DNA of 64,000 nucleotides from an uncultured Christensenellaceae bacterium (GTDB lineage Bacteria > Bacillota > Clostridia > Christensenellales > UBA3700), in NCBI GenBank assembly GCA_944380285.1, contig CALWGZ010000002.1, positions 62,001 through 126,000 of the forward strand, read 5' to 3'. The translations under genes were made by a program, and so were the position numbers. Below the pieces are notes generated by a model. That model made no database searches, was not told where the DNA came from, and was given only the letters and a program-made list of their open reading frames with translations. This document shows positions 9,159 to 16,465 of this stretch, one piece after another (the first letter of the stretch is position 1; every line of letters starts with the position of its first letter).

Positions 9159-9236
9159 GTTATGATCTCCTTAAAATTGTATTTCCGTATCATTGTGCGC
9201 GCGTGGCGCGTTCGGCATTTCGCCGAAATCGTTAAT

Positions 9237-9265
9237 ATTATATCAAACCTTATCTCAATATGCAA
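9237..9265 (-). promoter_or_regulatory. Promoter of pckG
   Basis: Minus strand TTGCAT (9265-9260), 17-base spacer, TATAAT (9242-9237). The leader of about 70 bases contains a small hairpin at 9211-9227 (TTCGGC/GCCGAA). Confidence 0.75.
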
Positions 9266-9414
9266 TCGTTTGCCCTCAAAATGCAAAATCCGCGCTCTAC
9301 TCTCCTCCGCCGAAAAATATTTTTTGTTTTTTCCGCGTTTTCATTATACTTTCACTCGAACGGAGTATTATGTCACCGTAAGGCACGGACAGCACCGTCG
9401 CCGGGAGGAAATGT

Positions 9415-10722
9415 ATGAGATCCAAAAAATTGCTTGCCGCGATCACACTCACGCTCGTATGCGCTCTCACCCTCGTCTGTTTCGCAGGCTGCGCACAAGA
9501 CGGCAAATCGGCGTACCAGATCGCCGTGGACAACGGCTTCGAAGGCACCGAGACGGAGTGGCTGGAATCGCTCAAAGGCAGCGACGGTTCGGACGGCGCA
9601 GACGGCTCGGACGGCGCAGATTCGACCATCACCGTTCAAGACCTGTTCGACGCATACGCCGAGACCCACCCGGGCGCGACGATGGACGACTTCCTCGACG
9701 CCTATCTCGACTTTGAGTACACGCAGGGCTTCGAGAACATCGCCGGCAAGGTCATCAAGTCGGGCGTCGCGATCACCGCAAGCTCGCGCTTCTCCTCCTC
9801 GCTCGGTTCGGGCGTCATCTACAAGATCGACGGCGAGACCGCCTACATCATCACCAACTACCACGTCGTCTACGACCAATATTCGCGCGGCATCGCTTCG
9901 GACATCCACGTCTACATCTACAATAGATATTCCGAAGACGACGCGATCGCGGCGCGCTTCCTCGGCGGCTCGTCCGACTATGACATCGCCATCCTTGAAG
10001 CGACGGGCGAAGTGTTCGCCGACAGCGACCTCACTGAGGCGGCGAAGGTCGACACCGGCACCCCGCAGCTCGGCGAGATCTGCATCGCGGTCGGCACCCC
10101 CGAAGAGATGCAATTCTCGGTCACGCAAGGCATTGTCTCCACTCAATCAGAATATATATACACCAACGTGCTCGGCAACACGCAGACGTCGAGAGTGCGC
10201 GTGTTCCGCACGGATACCGCGCTCAACAGCGGCAACTCGGGCGGCGGCGTGTTCAACGCCCGCGGCGAGCTGATCGGCATCGCCAACGCCAAGAGCAGCG
10301 AATCGGACGTCGACAACATCTGCTATGCGATCCCCGCGATCATCGCGGTCAACATCGCCGACAACGTCATCGAAACAGGCGGCGCCAAGTTCGTGCTGGG
10401 CGTGACGCTGACCAACAACGGCGAGACCACGACCGTCTACGACTTCGAAAGCGGCGAGATCCGCACCGTCGAGACCGTCGCCGTCTCCGGCATCAACTCC
10501 GGCAGCATCTGCGAAGGCGTGCTGCAAAGCGGCGACATCCTGACCTCGATCGACCTCGTCCGCGGCGGCGAAGTCGTCGAAAGCTGCACGATCGAACGCG
10601 TGTTCAACGCGACCGAATTCTTGCTCAAAGCCCGCGTGGGCGACACAATCCGCATCAACTATACCCGCGGCGGCACGGCAGACAGCGCAGAGTTCGCAGT
10701 CACCGAGCTGACCGATCTGTAA
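9415..10722 (+). CDS. Secreted HtrA/trypsin-like serine protease, probable lipoprotein
   Basis: 435 residues. The N-terminus is a signal peptide ending FAGC, so Cys26 is the likely lipid anchor. Residues about 55-69 are a Gly-X-Y collagen-like tract (GSDGSDGADGSDGAD). A trypsin-like domain follows with the catalytic triad His150 (TNYHVV), Asp190 (SSDYDIAIL) and Ser275 (SGNSGGGVF). After it, residues about 335-430 look like a PDZ-type domain (GINSGSICEGVLQSGDILTSI). This is the plan of surface HtrA proteases that degrade misfolded or target proteins outside the membrane. The ATG at 9415 is six bases after GGGAGG; an ATG four bases earlier is out of frame. It is flanked by a promoter region I could not define and a strong terminator. 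Confidence 0.92.
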   Translation: MRSKKLLAAITLTLVCALTLVCFAGCAQDGKSAYQIAVDNGFEGTETEWLESLKGSDGSDGADGSDGADSTITVQDLFDAYAETHPGATMDDFLDAYLDFEYTQGFENIAGKVIKSGVAITASSRFSSSLGSGVIYKIDGETAYIITNYHVVYDQYSRGIASDIHVYIYNRYSEDDAIAARFLGGSSDYDIAILEATGEVFADSDLTEAAKVDTGTPQLGEICIAVGTPEEMQFSVTQGIVSTQSEYIYTNVLGNTQTSRVRVFRTDTALNSGNSGGGVFNARGELIGIANAKSSESDVDNICYAIPAIIAVNIADNVIETGGAKFVLGVTLTNNGETTTVYDFESGEIRTVETVAVSGINSGSICEGVLQSGDILTSIDLVRGGEVVESCTIERVFNATEFLLKARVGDTIRINYTRGGTADSAEFAVTELTDL

Positions 10723-10746
10723 TACTTTTTCATAATTCTCTCCCAA

Positions 10747-10780
10747 GCAAAAGGGAACGCCGATCGGCGTTCCCTTTTGC
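10747..10780. terminator. Terminator between the protease and Crp-type regulator genes
   Basis: A perfect 34-bp palindrome (17-bp arms with no unpaired loop in the DNA) whose outer ends are AAAA and TTTT, so it suits both convergent genes. Confidence 0.88.
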
Positions 10781-10800
10781 ATTGTTTTGGCGACATGTAT

Positions 10801-11454
10801 TCAAAATTCCGCTTGCGTCAACCTTATCTTCTTGCCGTCGACGCGCACCAAGCCGTCGTCCGTCAGCCGCTTCAATTCCCTGACCATCGCACTGCGGTCG
10901 ACGCACAGATACTCGGCGAGCCGCGTGTGCGACATCGGCAGCGTGAACTCGCCGCCCCTGCGCGCGCTCTCGAGGCGGAAATAGTACATCAGCTTCTCTC
11001 GCGTCGTGCGCCTCGACAGCAATTGTATCCTCTCGCCGAGCGACAGCGTCTTTTTTGCCATCAGCTCGAACAGATTGGCGACCAGTCGGCTGTGATGCTC
11101 GCACGCCTTTTCGCACCGCTTGGTTATCTGATCGTATTTGAGAAAGACGACGTCGCAGTCTTCGTCGCATATGAGTTTGACATAGTCGCCGCCGTCGCCG
11201 AAACACAGCACCTCGCCGAATATATCGCCCTCCTCGACCTCTTCGAGCAGCGTCTCGTTGCCGCTCTCGTCTATGCGGATCATCGACGCCCTGCCCGTGC
11301 GCATGATCCCCACGCGCCGCTTGGGGTCGTCCGAATAGTCGCACACGACCTCGCCGGTGCGGAACGAATCGAACTCCGCGCCGAAACACACCAGCATGTC
11401 CGTACACGACGCCGCGCTTATGCCGTCAAACAACTCGATTTGCGAAAAATCCAT
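10801..11454 (-). CDS. Crp/Fnr-family transcriptional regulator
   Basis: 217 residues from the ATG at 11454 (GGAG upstream). An N-terminal cyclic-nucleotide-like sensor barrel (about 10-125; GDIFGEVLCFG near 85) is joined by a long helix to a winged helix-turn-helix; LAEYLCVDRSAMVRELKRL near 175-193 is the recognition motif. Several cysteines are present, but not the spacing of E. coli Fnr, so an Fe-S, heme or redox ligand remains open. A perfect palindrome sits in its own leader and overlaps the -35 of the divergent gene for the glycyl-radical-type protein, suggesting autoregulation and control of that gene. The position next to fprA suggests a sensor of oxygen or nitrosative stress (inference). 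Confidence 0.92.
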   Translation of the reverse strand: MDFSQIELFDGISAASCTDMLVCFGAEFDSFRTGEVVCDYSDDPKRRVGIMRTGRASMIRIDESGNETLLEEVEEGDIFGEVLCFGDGGDYVKLICDEDCDVVFLKYDQITKRCEKACEHHSRLVANLFELMAKKTLSLGERIQLLSRRTTREKLMYYFRLESARRGGEFTLPMSHTRLAEYLCVDRSAMVRELKRLTDDGLVRVDGKKIRLTQAEF

Positions 11455-11468
11455 TTTTTTCTCCGTTT

Positions 11469-11484
11469 TGTTGCATTTGCAACA
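11469..11484. promoter_or_regulatory. Palindromic operator candidate for the Crp/Fnr regulator
   Basis: TGTTGCATTTGCAACA is a 16-bp dyad with seven-base arms and a two-base centre, typical of Crp/Fnr dimers. It lies 15 bases upstream of the regulator start codon, and its right arm contains the -35 box of the divergent promoter. Confidence 0.6.
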
Positions 11485-11504
11485 GATACCTGCGTCAATA
11501 ATAT
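11477..11504 (+). promoter_or_regulatory. Promoter of the glycyl-radical-type small gene
   Basis: TTGCAA at 11477-11482, 16-base spacer, TAATAT at 11499-11504. The -35 box is inside the palindrome at 11469-11484, so occupation of that site should affect it. Confidence 0.5.
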
Positions 11505-11562
11505 GATATATTAGTTTTGCAAATAAGTAAAGCGTTTGAACGCGCTTTCGGGAGGTAACATC

Positions 11563-11829
11563 ATGATTGACGTAACAGTTCAAAACGGGACAATCGATCA
11601 AAAGGAGATCGACGCCTATATCGCATACGGCCGCAAGAAGTACCCCGGCAAGAGCATCATCGCGATGGATGTGACCTTGGACGGCGACTTTGTCGACCTC
11701 AAGTACCAATTCTCGCCCCAGCCGTTTGAGCGCATCCGCCGCATCACCGGCTATCTCGTCGGCACCCTCGACCGCTTCAACGACGCCAAGCGCGCCGAAG
11801 AGAGAGACCGCGTAAAGCACGGAGTTTGA
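11563..11829 (+). CDS. Stand-alone glycyl-radical domain like the C-terminus of anaerobic ribonucleotide reductase NrdD
   Basis: 88 residues from the ATG at 11563, which follows GGGAGG. The C-terminal half reads FERIRRITGYLVGTLDRF and ends AERDRVKH. This matches the end of class III ribonucleotide reductases, where R-x-T/C-G-Y-L holds the radical glycine (here Gly63) and RVKH is conserved. The roughly 600-residue catalytic barrel and the four-cysteine zinc site of NrdD are absent. By analogy with GrcA/YfiD, which replaces an oxygen-cleaved C-terminus of pyruvate formate-lyase, it may act as a spare radical domain; that is inference. Neighbours fit: a Crp/Fnr regulator upstream and the oxygen reductase FprA downstream. 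No NrdD or NrdG is in the window. Confidence 0.75.
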   Translation: MIDVTVQNGTIDQKEIDAYIAYGRKKYPGKSIIAMDVTLDGDFVDLKYQFSPQPFERIRRITGYLVGTLDRFNDAKRAEERDRVKHGV

Positions 11830-11840
11830 TTCAATCGGAT

Positions 11841-11876
11841 TGCCGCCGCGCAAACGTTTTGCACGGCGGCATTTTT
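11841..11876 (+). terminator. Terminator of the small glycyl-radical-type gene
   Basis: Stem TGCCGCCG (11841-11848) with CGGCGGCA (11864-11871), partly paired loop, then five T. The -35 of the fprA promoter lies within its loop. Confidence 0.85.
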
Positions 11877-11886
11877 GTGTTATAAT
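11858..11886 (+). promoter_or_regulatory. Promoter of fprA
   Basis: TTTGCA at 11858-11863, 17-base spacer, TATAAT at 11881-11886. It overlaps the preceding terminator hairpin. Confidence 0.65.
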
Positions 11887-11913
11887 ATAGACGAAAATTT
11901 TTCGGAGGGACAT

Positions 11914-13119
11914 ATGGCAGCCATCAAGATCACAGACAACGTGTTCAGCGTCGGAGTTCAAAATCCCGATCTCGAGATCTTCGACATCGTGATGCCGACT
12001 CGTTTCGGCACAAGTTACAACTCTTTCCTCGTCAAGGGCGAGACAAAGACCGCTCTTGTCGAGACGAGCCATGCGGAATTCTTTGACGAATACAAGGCGA
12101 ACATCGCCGAGGTCGCCGACCCCGCAAGCATTGACTACATCGTCGTCAACCACACCGAGCCCGACCACTCGGGCGCGCTCGCCGCTCTGCTCGGCGTGTG
12201 CCCGAACGCGCAGATCGTCTGCACCGCGGTCGCGGCGAACTATCTCAAAAACATCACCAACCGCGCCGATCTCAACGTGCGCGTCGTCAAGGAGGGCGAA
12301 ACGCTCGACCTCGGCGGACTCACGCTCAAATTCATCGTCGCGCCGCTGCTGCATTGGCCCGACACGATGATGACCTATTGCCCCGAAGAGAAGACCCTCT
12401 TCCCGTGCGATTTCCTCGGCGCGCACTACTCGTTCGCTCCGATGTTCGACGCCAAGGTGCGCAACCTCGACGACTATCGCAGCGCGTTCAAGGACTACTA
12501 CGACGCGATCTTCGGTCCGTTCAAGCCGTTTGTGCTCGCAGGACTTGCAAAGATCTCCGCGCTCGACATCAAGTATGTCTGCAGCAGCCACGGCCCCGTG
12601 CTGACCAAGGCGGGTCAACTCGACTATGCGATCCAAAAATACCGCGAGTGGAGCGCCCCCGTCAAGAGCGCGGTCAAGCGCGTGCCGGTGTTCTATTGCT
12701 CGGCGTACGGCTGCACCGCCGCACTCGCCGCAAAGATACGCGACGGCGTGCTTTCCGTGCTGCCTTCGGCGGAATGCAAGACCTACAACATCATCGACTT
12801 CGACCTCGCGACGCTCGCCGCCGAACTCAACGGCAGCAACGCCTTTGCGATCGGCTCGCCGACGCTCAACGCCGACGCGGTGCCGCCGGTGTGGAATTTG
12901 ATCGCCTCGATCGACGCGATCAACATCAAGAAGCGTCCGGTCGCGGTGTTCGGCTCCTACGGCTGGAGCGGCGAAGCGGTACCGGCGATCGTCGCACGCC
13001 TGACCGCACTCAAGCTCAACGTCGTCGGCGAAGGACTCAAGGCGTGCTTCGTCCCGAGCGAAGCGGAACTCGCCAAGGCGTTCGAGCTCGGCGCAATGCT
13101 CGCACAAAGCATCGCCTGA
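11914..13119 (+). CDS. fprA: A-type flavoprotein (flavodiiron oxygen/nitric-oxide reductase)
   Basis: 401 residues from the ATG at 11914, preceded by GGAGGG. The N-terminal metallo-beta-lactamase-like domain carries the diiron ligands His80, Glu82 and Asp84 with His85 (HTEPDH), His147 (LLHWPD), Asp166 (FPCDFLG) and a histidine in SSHGP near 227. The C-terminal flavodoxin domain (from about 255) has the FMN loops YCSAYGCTA, SPTLNADAVPP and FGSYGWSGEA. Such enzymes reduce O2 to water, or NO to N2O, in anaerobes with electrons from rubredoxin or F420-like carriers. No rubredoxin domain is fused and none is adjacent. Own promoter and terminator. Confidence 0.96.
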   Translation: MAAIKITDNVFSVGVQNPDLEIFDIVMPTRFGTSYNSFLVKGETKTALVETSHAEFFDEYKANIAEVADPASIDYIVVNHTEPDHSGALAALLGVCPNAQIVCTAVAANYLKNITNRADLNVRVVKEGETLDLGGLTLKFIVAPLLHWPDTMMTYCPEEKTLFPCDFLGAHYSFAPMFDAKVRNLDDYRSAFKDYYDAIFGPFKPFVLAGLAKISALDIKYVCSSHGPVLTKAGQLDYAIQKYREWSAPVKSAVKRVPVFYCSAYGCTAALAAKIRDGVLSVLPSAECKTYNIIDFDLATLAAELNGSNAFAIGSPTLNADAVPPVWNLIASIDAINIKKRPVAVFGSYGWSGEAVPAIVARLTALKLNVVGEGLKACFVPSEAELAKAFELGAMLAQSIA

Positions 13120-13135
13120 AACTCCTAAAACACAC

Positions 13136-13165
13136 GAGGAACGGCTTTTGCCGTTCCTCTTTTTT
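13136..13165 (+). terminator. Terminator of fprA
   Basis: GAGGAACGGC (13136-13145), four-base loop, GCCGTTCCTC (13150-13159), then six T. Confidence 0.95.
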
Positions 13166-13195
13166 GTTTGCGATTTTTCGTGCCCGTGTGCGCTA

Positions 13196-14272
13196 TCAGC
13201 TCATTCGGCGCATATGCGGCACCGCGTAGGCGAAGAATTCGTCATAGGCGGCGCACTTGTCCCGATCGATACGCTCTCGCTTGCAGCCACCCATGCACAT
13301 ACGGAACCAGCGGCACCGTTTGCACTTGTCGGGATAGTTGCGCGACTCCTCTACAAAGCGCACGGCGACGGGGTGAGCGGCGAGCCGATCGAGGCTAGAG
13401 TCGTTGATGTTGCCGAGACAATACTCGTCGAGACAATAGAAGTCGCACGGGTAGACCGCGCCGTCCCCCTCGATCACAAATTGGCGCGCGCAGCCGCCCG
13501 TCATACCGCACTGTTCGGCGCGGCGGAAGTTGGCGAGAGCGACAAAGTTGTCCATCTGCCTGATCGAGGTGTATTCTCCCCTCATCATATCGCGCATATA
13601 GAGGTCGAACAGCTTGCGCAAATACTTGCCGTAAATTTCGCCGGTCAAATACATGCCGTCGTCTTCTACGCCGCCTTTGAGCGGTTTGAGCACGGGGATG
13701 AATTGCAAAAAGCGGAAGCGATTACGCCTGTAAAAATCATAAATTCGCTCGATGTTTTCGGCGACGGGACGCGTGAGCACGCACAATATATTGAAGTCGA
13801 CGCCGCGCTCCTGCAACAGCTTTGCCGCGCCGTACGCTTTGTCAAAAGTCGGCGCGCCGTCCCTGTCCACGCGGTAGGCGTTCGCCTTTTCGTCGCCGTC
13901 CAGCGACAGTCCGACGAGCCACTTGTTCTCCGAGAATATGTCGCACCACTCGTCGTCGATCAAGGTGCCGTTGGTCTGCACTCCGACGGACACCGGCGAA
14001 CGCTTGACGTTGAGTTCGGCTATCAGCCGCGCCGCCGTGCGAAAGAAGTCTTTGCCCGACAACAGCGGCTCTCCGCCCTGAAACGACAGCGAGACGGGTC
14101 CGCCGTCCGCATAGTCGAAGATCTTACCGAGGGCGGCGCTCAGCGTCCGCTCGCTCATCATGCCGCGAAAAGGCAGCTCGCGCAAAGCCGACAGCGAGTG
14201 GTAAAAACAATATTCGCATCGCATGTTGCACAGCGACGACGAAGGTTTGAACATCACCGAAACCGCTCTCAA
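13196..14272 (-). CDS. Anaerobic sulfatase-maturating enzyme (radical SAM/SPASM)
   Basis: 358 residues. The radical-SAM cluster motif is CNMRCEYC (Cys15, Cys19, Cys22), followed by the FQGGEPLL glycine-rich loop near 78-85. C-terminal cysteines (CGMTGGC, CDFYCLDEYC, CKRCRWFRMCMGGC) form the SPASM auxiliary clusters. Enzymes of this type convert the active-site Cys or Ser of sulfatases to formylglycine without oxygen. The start is TTG at 14272, seven bases after AAGGAG; a nearer ATG is out of frame. It lies 23 bases behind the sulfatase gene in the same direction, so substrate and maturase are co-transcribed. Confidence 0.93.
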   Translation of the reverse strand: MRAVSVMFKPSSSLCNMRCEYCFYHSLSALRELPFRGMMSERTLSAALGKIFDYADGGPVSLSFQGGEPLLSGKDFFRTAARLIAELNVKRSPVSVGVQTNGTLIDDEWCDIFSENKWLVGLSLDGDEKANAYRVDRDGAPTFDKAYGAAKLLQERGVDFNILCVLTRPVAENIERIYDFYRRNRFRFLQFIPVLKPLKGGVEDDGMYLTGEIYGKYLRKLFDLYMRDMMRGEYTSIRQMDNFVALANFRRAEQCGMTGGCARQFVIEGDGAVYPCDFYCLDEYCLGNINDSSLDRLAAHPVAVRFVEESRNYPDKCKRCRWFRMCMGGCKRERIDRDKCAAYDEFFAYAVPHMRRMS

Positions 14273-14295
14273 ATCATGTCTCCTTGCGCGCCGAA

Positions 14296-16341
14296 CTACT
14301 TTATCCCTCTGCGATTTGTTCGCATTTCGGCGCGGAAGGCGTCGAGCGCGTCGGCAAGCCGAGCCGCGATATCGGGATATTTCATCGAGATGTTGTAGCC
14401 CTCGATCGGATCGAGGTCGAGGTTGAACAGGTAGTTGTTGTAGTATTGATCGAAGAACGCGGAATTTTCGGACTGGACGCGGTCGAAGTACTTGAAGTCA
14501 TAGCTCTGCCCGTCCAGCTCCACGCCTATCAACTGCACCGCCTGCACCTTGCCCTTCTTTTGGTAGTAGAGCGCCTCGTGCATCGGCGCGTCGGGATCGA
14601 GCTCGCCCCTCCACAGCGCCGACAGGTCGACGCCGTCGATCACGCGGTCGGTCGGCAGCATGACATCGCCCTCCCCGTCCGTCACTCCGCAAAGCGACAA
14701 GATCGTCGTAAACAGATCGAACATCATCGACGAAGACTGCACGCGCGTCGTCGTCAGCTGCCTTGCGGCGCCGTCCGAATAGGTGACGTCGAGCGTACTC
14801 TGCAACTCGGCGTTGCCGCCGATGCCGCCTGCCGGATAGCTGACGAGAAGGGGCACTTTCATCCCGCCTTCGAAAGTCGTATTCTTGCGCCCGCGCAGCG
14901 CGCCCGCCGCGCCCTCGCGCCCCGGTCCGTTGTCCGACGTGAAGATGACGACCGTGTTGTCGTACAACGTACCGCCGTTGACCTCGTCGGGCGTCGTGCG
15001 CAGATAGTCGAGCACCCTGCCCAGCTCGCGGTCGAACTCCTCGATGCAATCGATATAGCTGTCGTCGGACGTGTCGCCCTGCCCGTTGCCGTTGTTGTTC
15101 GAGTAGATGGGATAGTGCGGCCACGGCGTCGCGTAGACGGTGCAAAACGCGTTGCCGCTTTCGACCGAACCCTCGATCGAGGACAGCAACTCGTCGGTGA
15201 ACATCCCCGTCGACATCGATTGATCGAGATTTTCGGCATGCGTCCTCACCTCTTCGTGCGACGCGCCGCCGGGATAGCCCTCTCCGGCGTCGCGCACCCA
15301 ATTGTAGGGGGTCATATCGTTGACGTAATAGCTGCCGTAAAAGTAGTCGAAGCCCTGCTCTGTGGGCAGATATTCGCCGTAATCTCCGAGGTTCCACTTG
15401 CCGATCAGATAGGTGTCGTATCCCGACGCCTGCAGCACTTCGGCAAACGTGATCTCATCTCCCAAGATGCCGTCTACATTGTTCAAGAATTGATAGGGAC
15501 CGAAAAAGTGCGTCGGCGACCAAGGGTCGCTGTCGACGACTGTCGGGAAGACGACGTTGTCGAGATAGCCGCGCGACGAGTATCTGCCCGTCAGCATGGA
15601 AAACCGCGACGGCGAACACACCGGCGACGCCGCGTAAAAGTTGTCCATCATCACGCCGTTTTCGGCAATGGAATCGATGTTGGGGGTGTCGATCGTCGAC
15701 GGCTGTTCGGCATACTTGTAGCTGTACGCCGAGATGTCGGCATACGCCATATCGTCCATCAATATCACGAGCACATTGGGCGAGCCCTTGCGGCGGGCGG
15801 AGACGGAATCGAGATAGGCGTCATGCCCGTCCCACATCCTCTCGACGGTAGGACGAGCGCGCAAACTCATGAACATCGCATAGACGAGCGATGTCGCAAA
15901 CACGAGTATTATCAACACGGGCACGAAAAATTTCGCAATGCGTTCCGCCGAAAACTTCTTTACGACGGGGATCGATGCGGTCAGCGCAATCGGGAAAAAG
16001 CACAGCACGAGGTTCCACCACAGCCGTCTGCCGAAGCTGTCCGCGCCCCATATGAGAAAGTACAAAAATATGCTTGCATAGACGGCAAAGAACGCCGCAA
16101 ACAAAAAGACGCCTATATCGCGCCCCTTGAGCGCGCGCACGAACATCGCGAGCGCGTCGACCAGCGCAAGCACCAGCGCCGGAAGCGCAAAAAAGTTGAA
16201 ACCGCTCGCGAGAAGCACAAGCGAAAACACCGCGTCTACGCACAGCAAGACAAAGCCTGTCACGTCGTCGGCGATCGCCGCCTTGACGGCTTGCGCTCTG
16301 CCCGAGCGCGGCGCGTCGTCGCGCATTTTGTCGTCTTTCAT
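14296..16341 (-). CDS. Membrane-anchored Cys-type sulfatase
   Basis: 681 residues. Residues about 25-160 contain four or five membrane helices. The type I sulfatase domain follows outside: metal ligands in VILMDDMAY near 193-200, the formylglycine signature CSPSR with Cys242 as the residue to be modified, LTGR, a GKWNLGD segment near 315, and EGGMKVPLLVSYPAGG. Sulfatases hydrolyse sulfate esters, for example on host glycans, but the substrate cannot be deduced. The helical N-terminus recalls LtaS-like enzymes; LtaS uses Thr, so the CxPSR motif and the adjacent maturase support a true sulfatase. GAGGAG precedes ATG. Confidence 0.93.
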   Translation of the reverse strand: MKDDKMRDDAPRSGRAQAVKAAIADDVTGFVLLCVDAVFSLVLLASGFNFFALPALVLALVDALAMFVRALKGRDIGVFLFAAFFAVYASIFLYFLIWGADSFGRRLWWNLVLCFFPIALTASIPVVKKFSAERIAKFFVPVLIILVFATSLVYAMFMSLRARPTVERMWDGHDAYLDSVSARRKGSPNVLVILMDDMAYADISAYSYKYAEQPSTIDTPNIDSIAENGVMMDNFYAASPVCSPSRFSMLTGRYSSRGYLDNVVFPTVVDSDPWSPTHFFGPYQFLNNVDGILGDEITFAEVLQASGYDTYLIGKWNLGDYGEYLPTEQGFDYFYGSYYVNDMTPYNWVRDAGEGYPGGASHEEVRTHAENLDQSMSTGMFTDELLSSIEGSVESGNAFCTVYATPWPHYPIYSNNNGNGQGDTSDDSYIDCIEEFDRELGRVLDYLRTTPDEVNGGTLYDNTVVIFTSDNGPGREGAAGALRGRKNTTFEGGMKVPLLVSYPAGGIGGNAELQSTLDVTYSDGAARQLTTTRVQSSSMMFDLFTTILSLCGVTDGEGDVMLPTDRVIDGVDLSALWRGELDPDAPMHEALYYQKKGKVQAVQLIGVELDGQSYDFKYFDRVQSENSAFFDQYYNNYLFNLDLDPIEGYNISMKYPDIAARLADALDAFRAEMRTNRRGIK

Positions 16342-16369
16342 AATTTTCTCCTCTCTTCGTACTGACTAC

Positions 16370-16398
16370 ATTTTAGCACGATTTGCGCTCCGTCGCAA
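16370..16398 (-). promoter_or_regulatory. Promoter of the sulfatase-maturase operon
   Basis: Minus strand TTGCGA (16398-16393), 17-base spacer, TAAAAT (16375-16370). Confidence 0.6.
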
Positions 16399-16420
16399 CA
16401 CTATCGAAACTTTTGGCACG

Positions 16421-16446
16421 AAAAACCGCGCCCCTGCGGAGCGCGG
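16421..16446 (-). terminator. Terminator of thrC
   Basis: Minus strand stem CCGCGC (16446-16441) with GCGCGG (16431-16426), nine-base loop, followed by five T (16425-16421). Confidence 0.8.
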
Positions 16447-16465
16447 CGCATTTCGCAGCTTTTGC

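Noticed and set aside
11455..13107. Upstream extension of the Crp/Fnr frame antisense to fprA
   Set aside because: The regulator has a well-placed ribosome site at the internal ATG 11454; the extra 550 codons mirror fprA.
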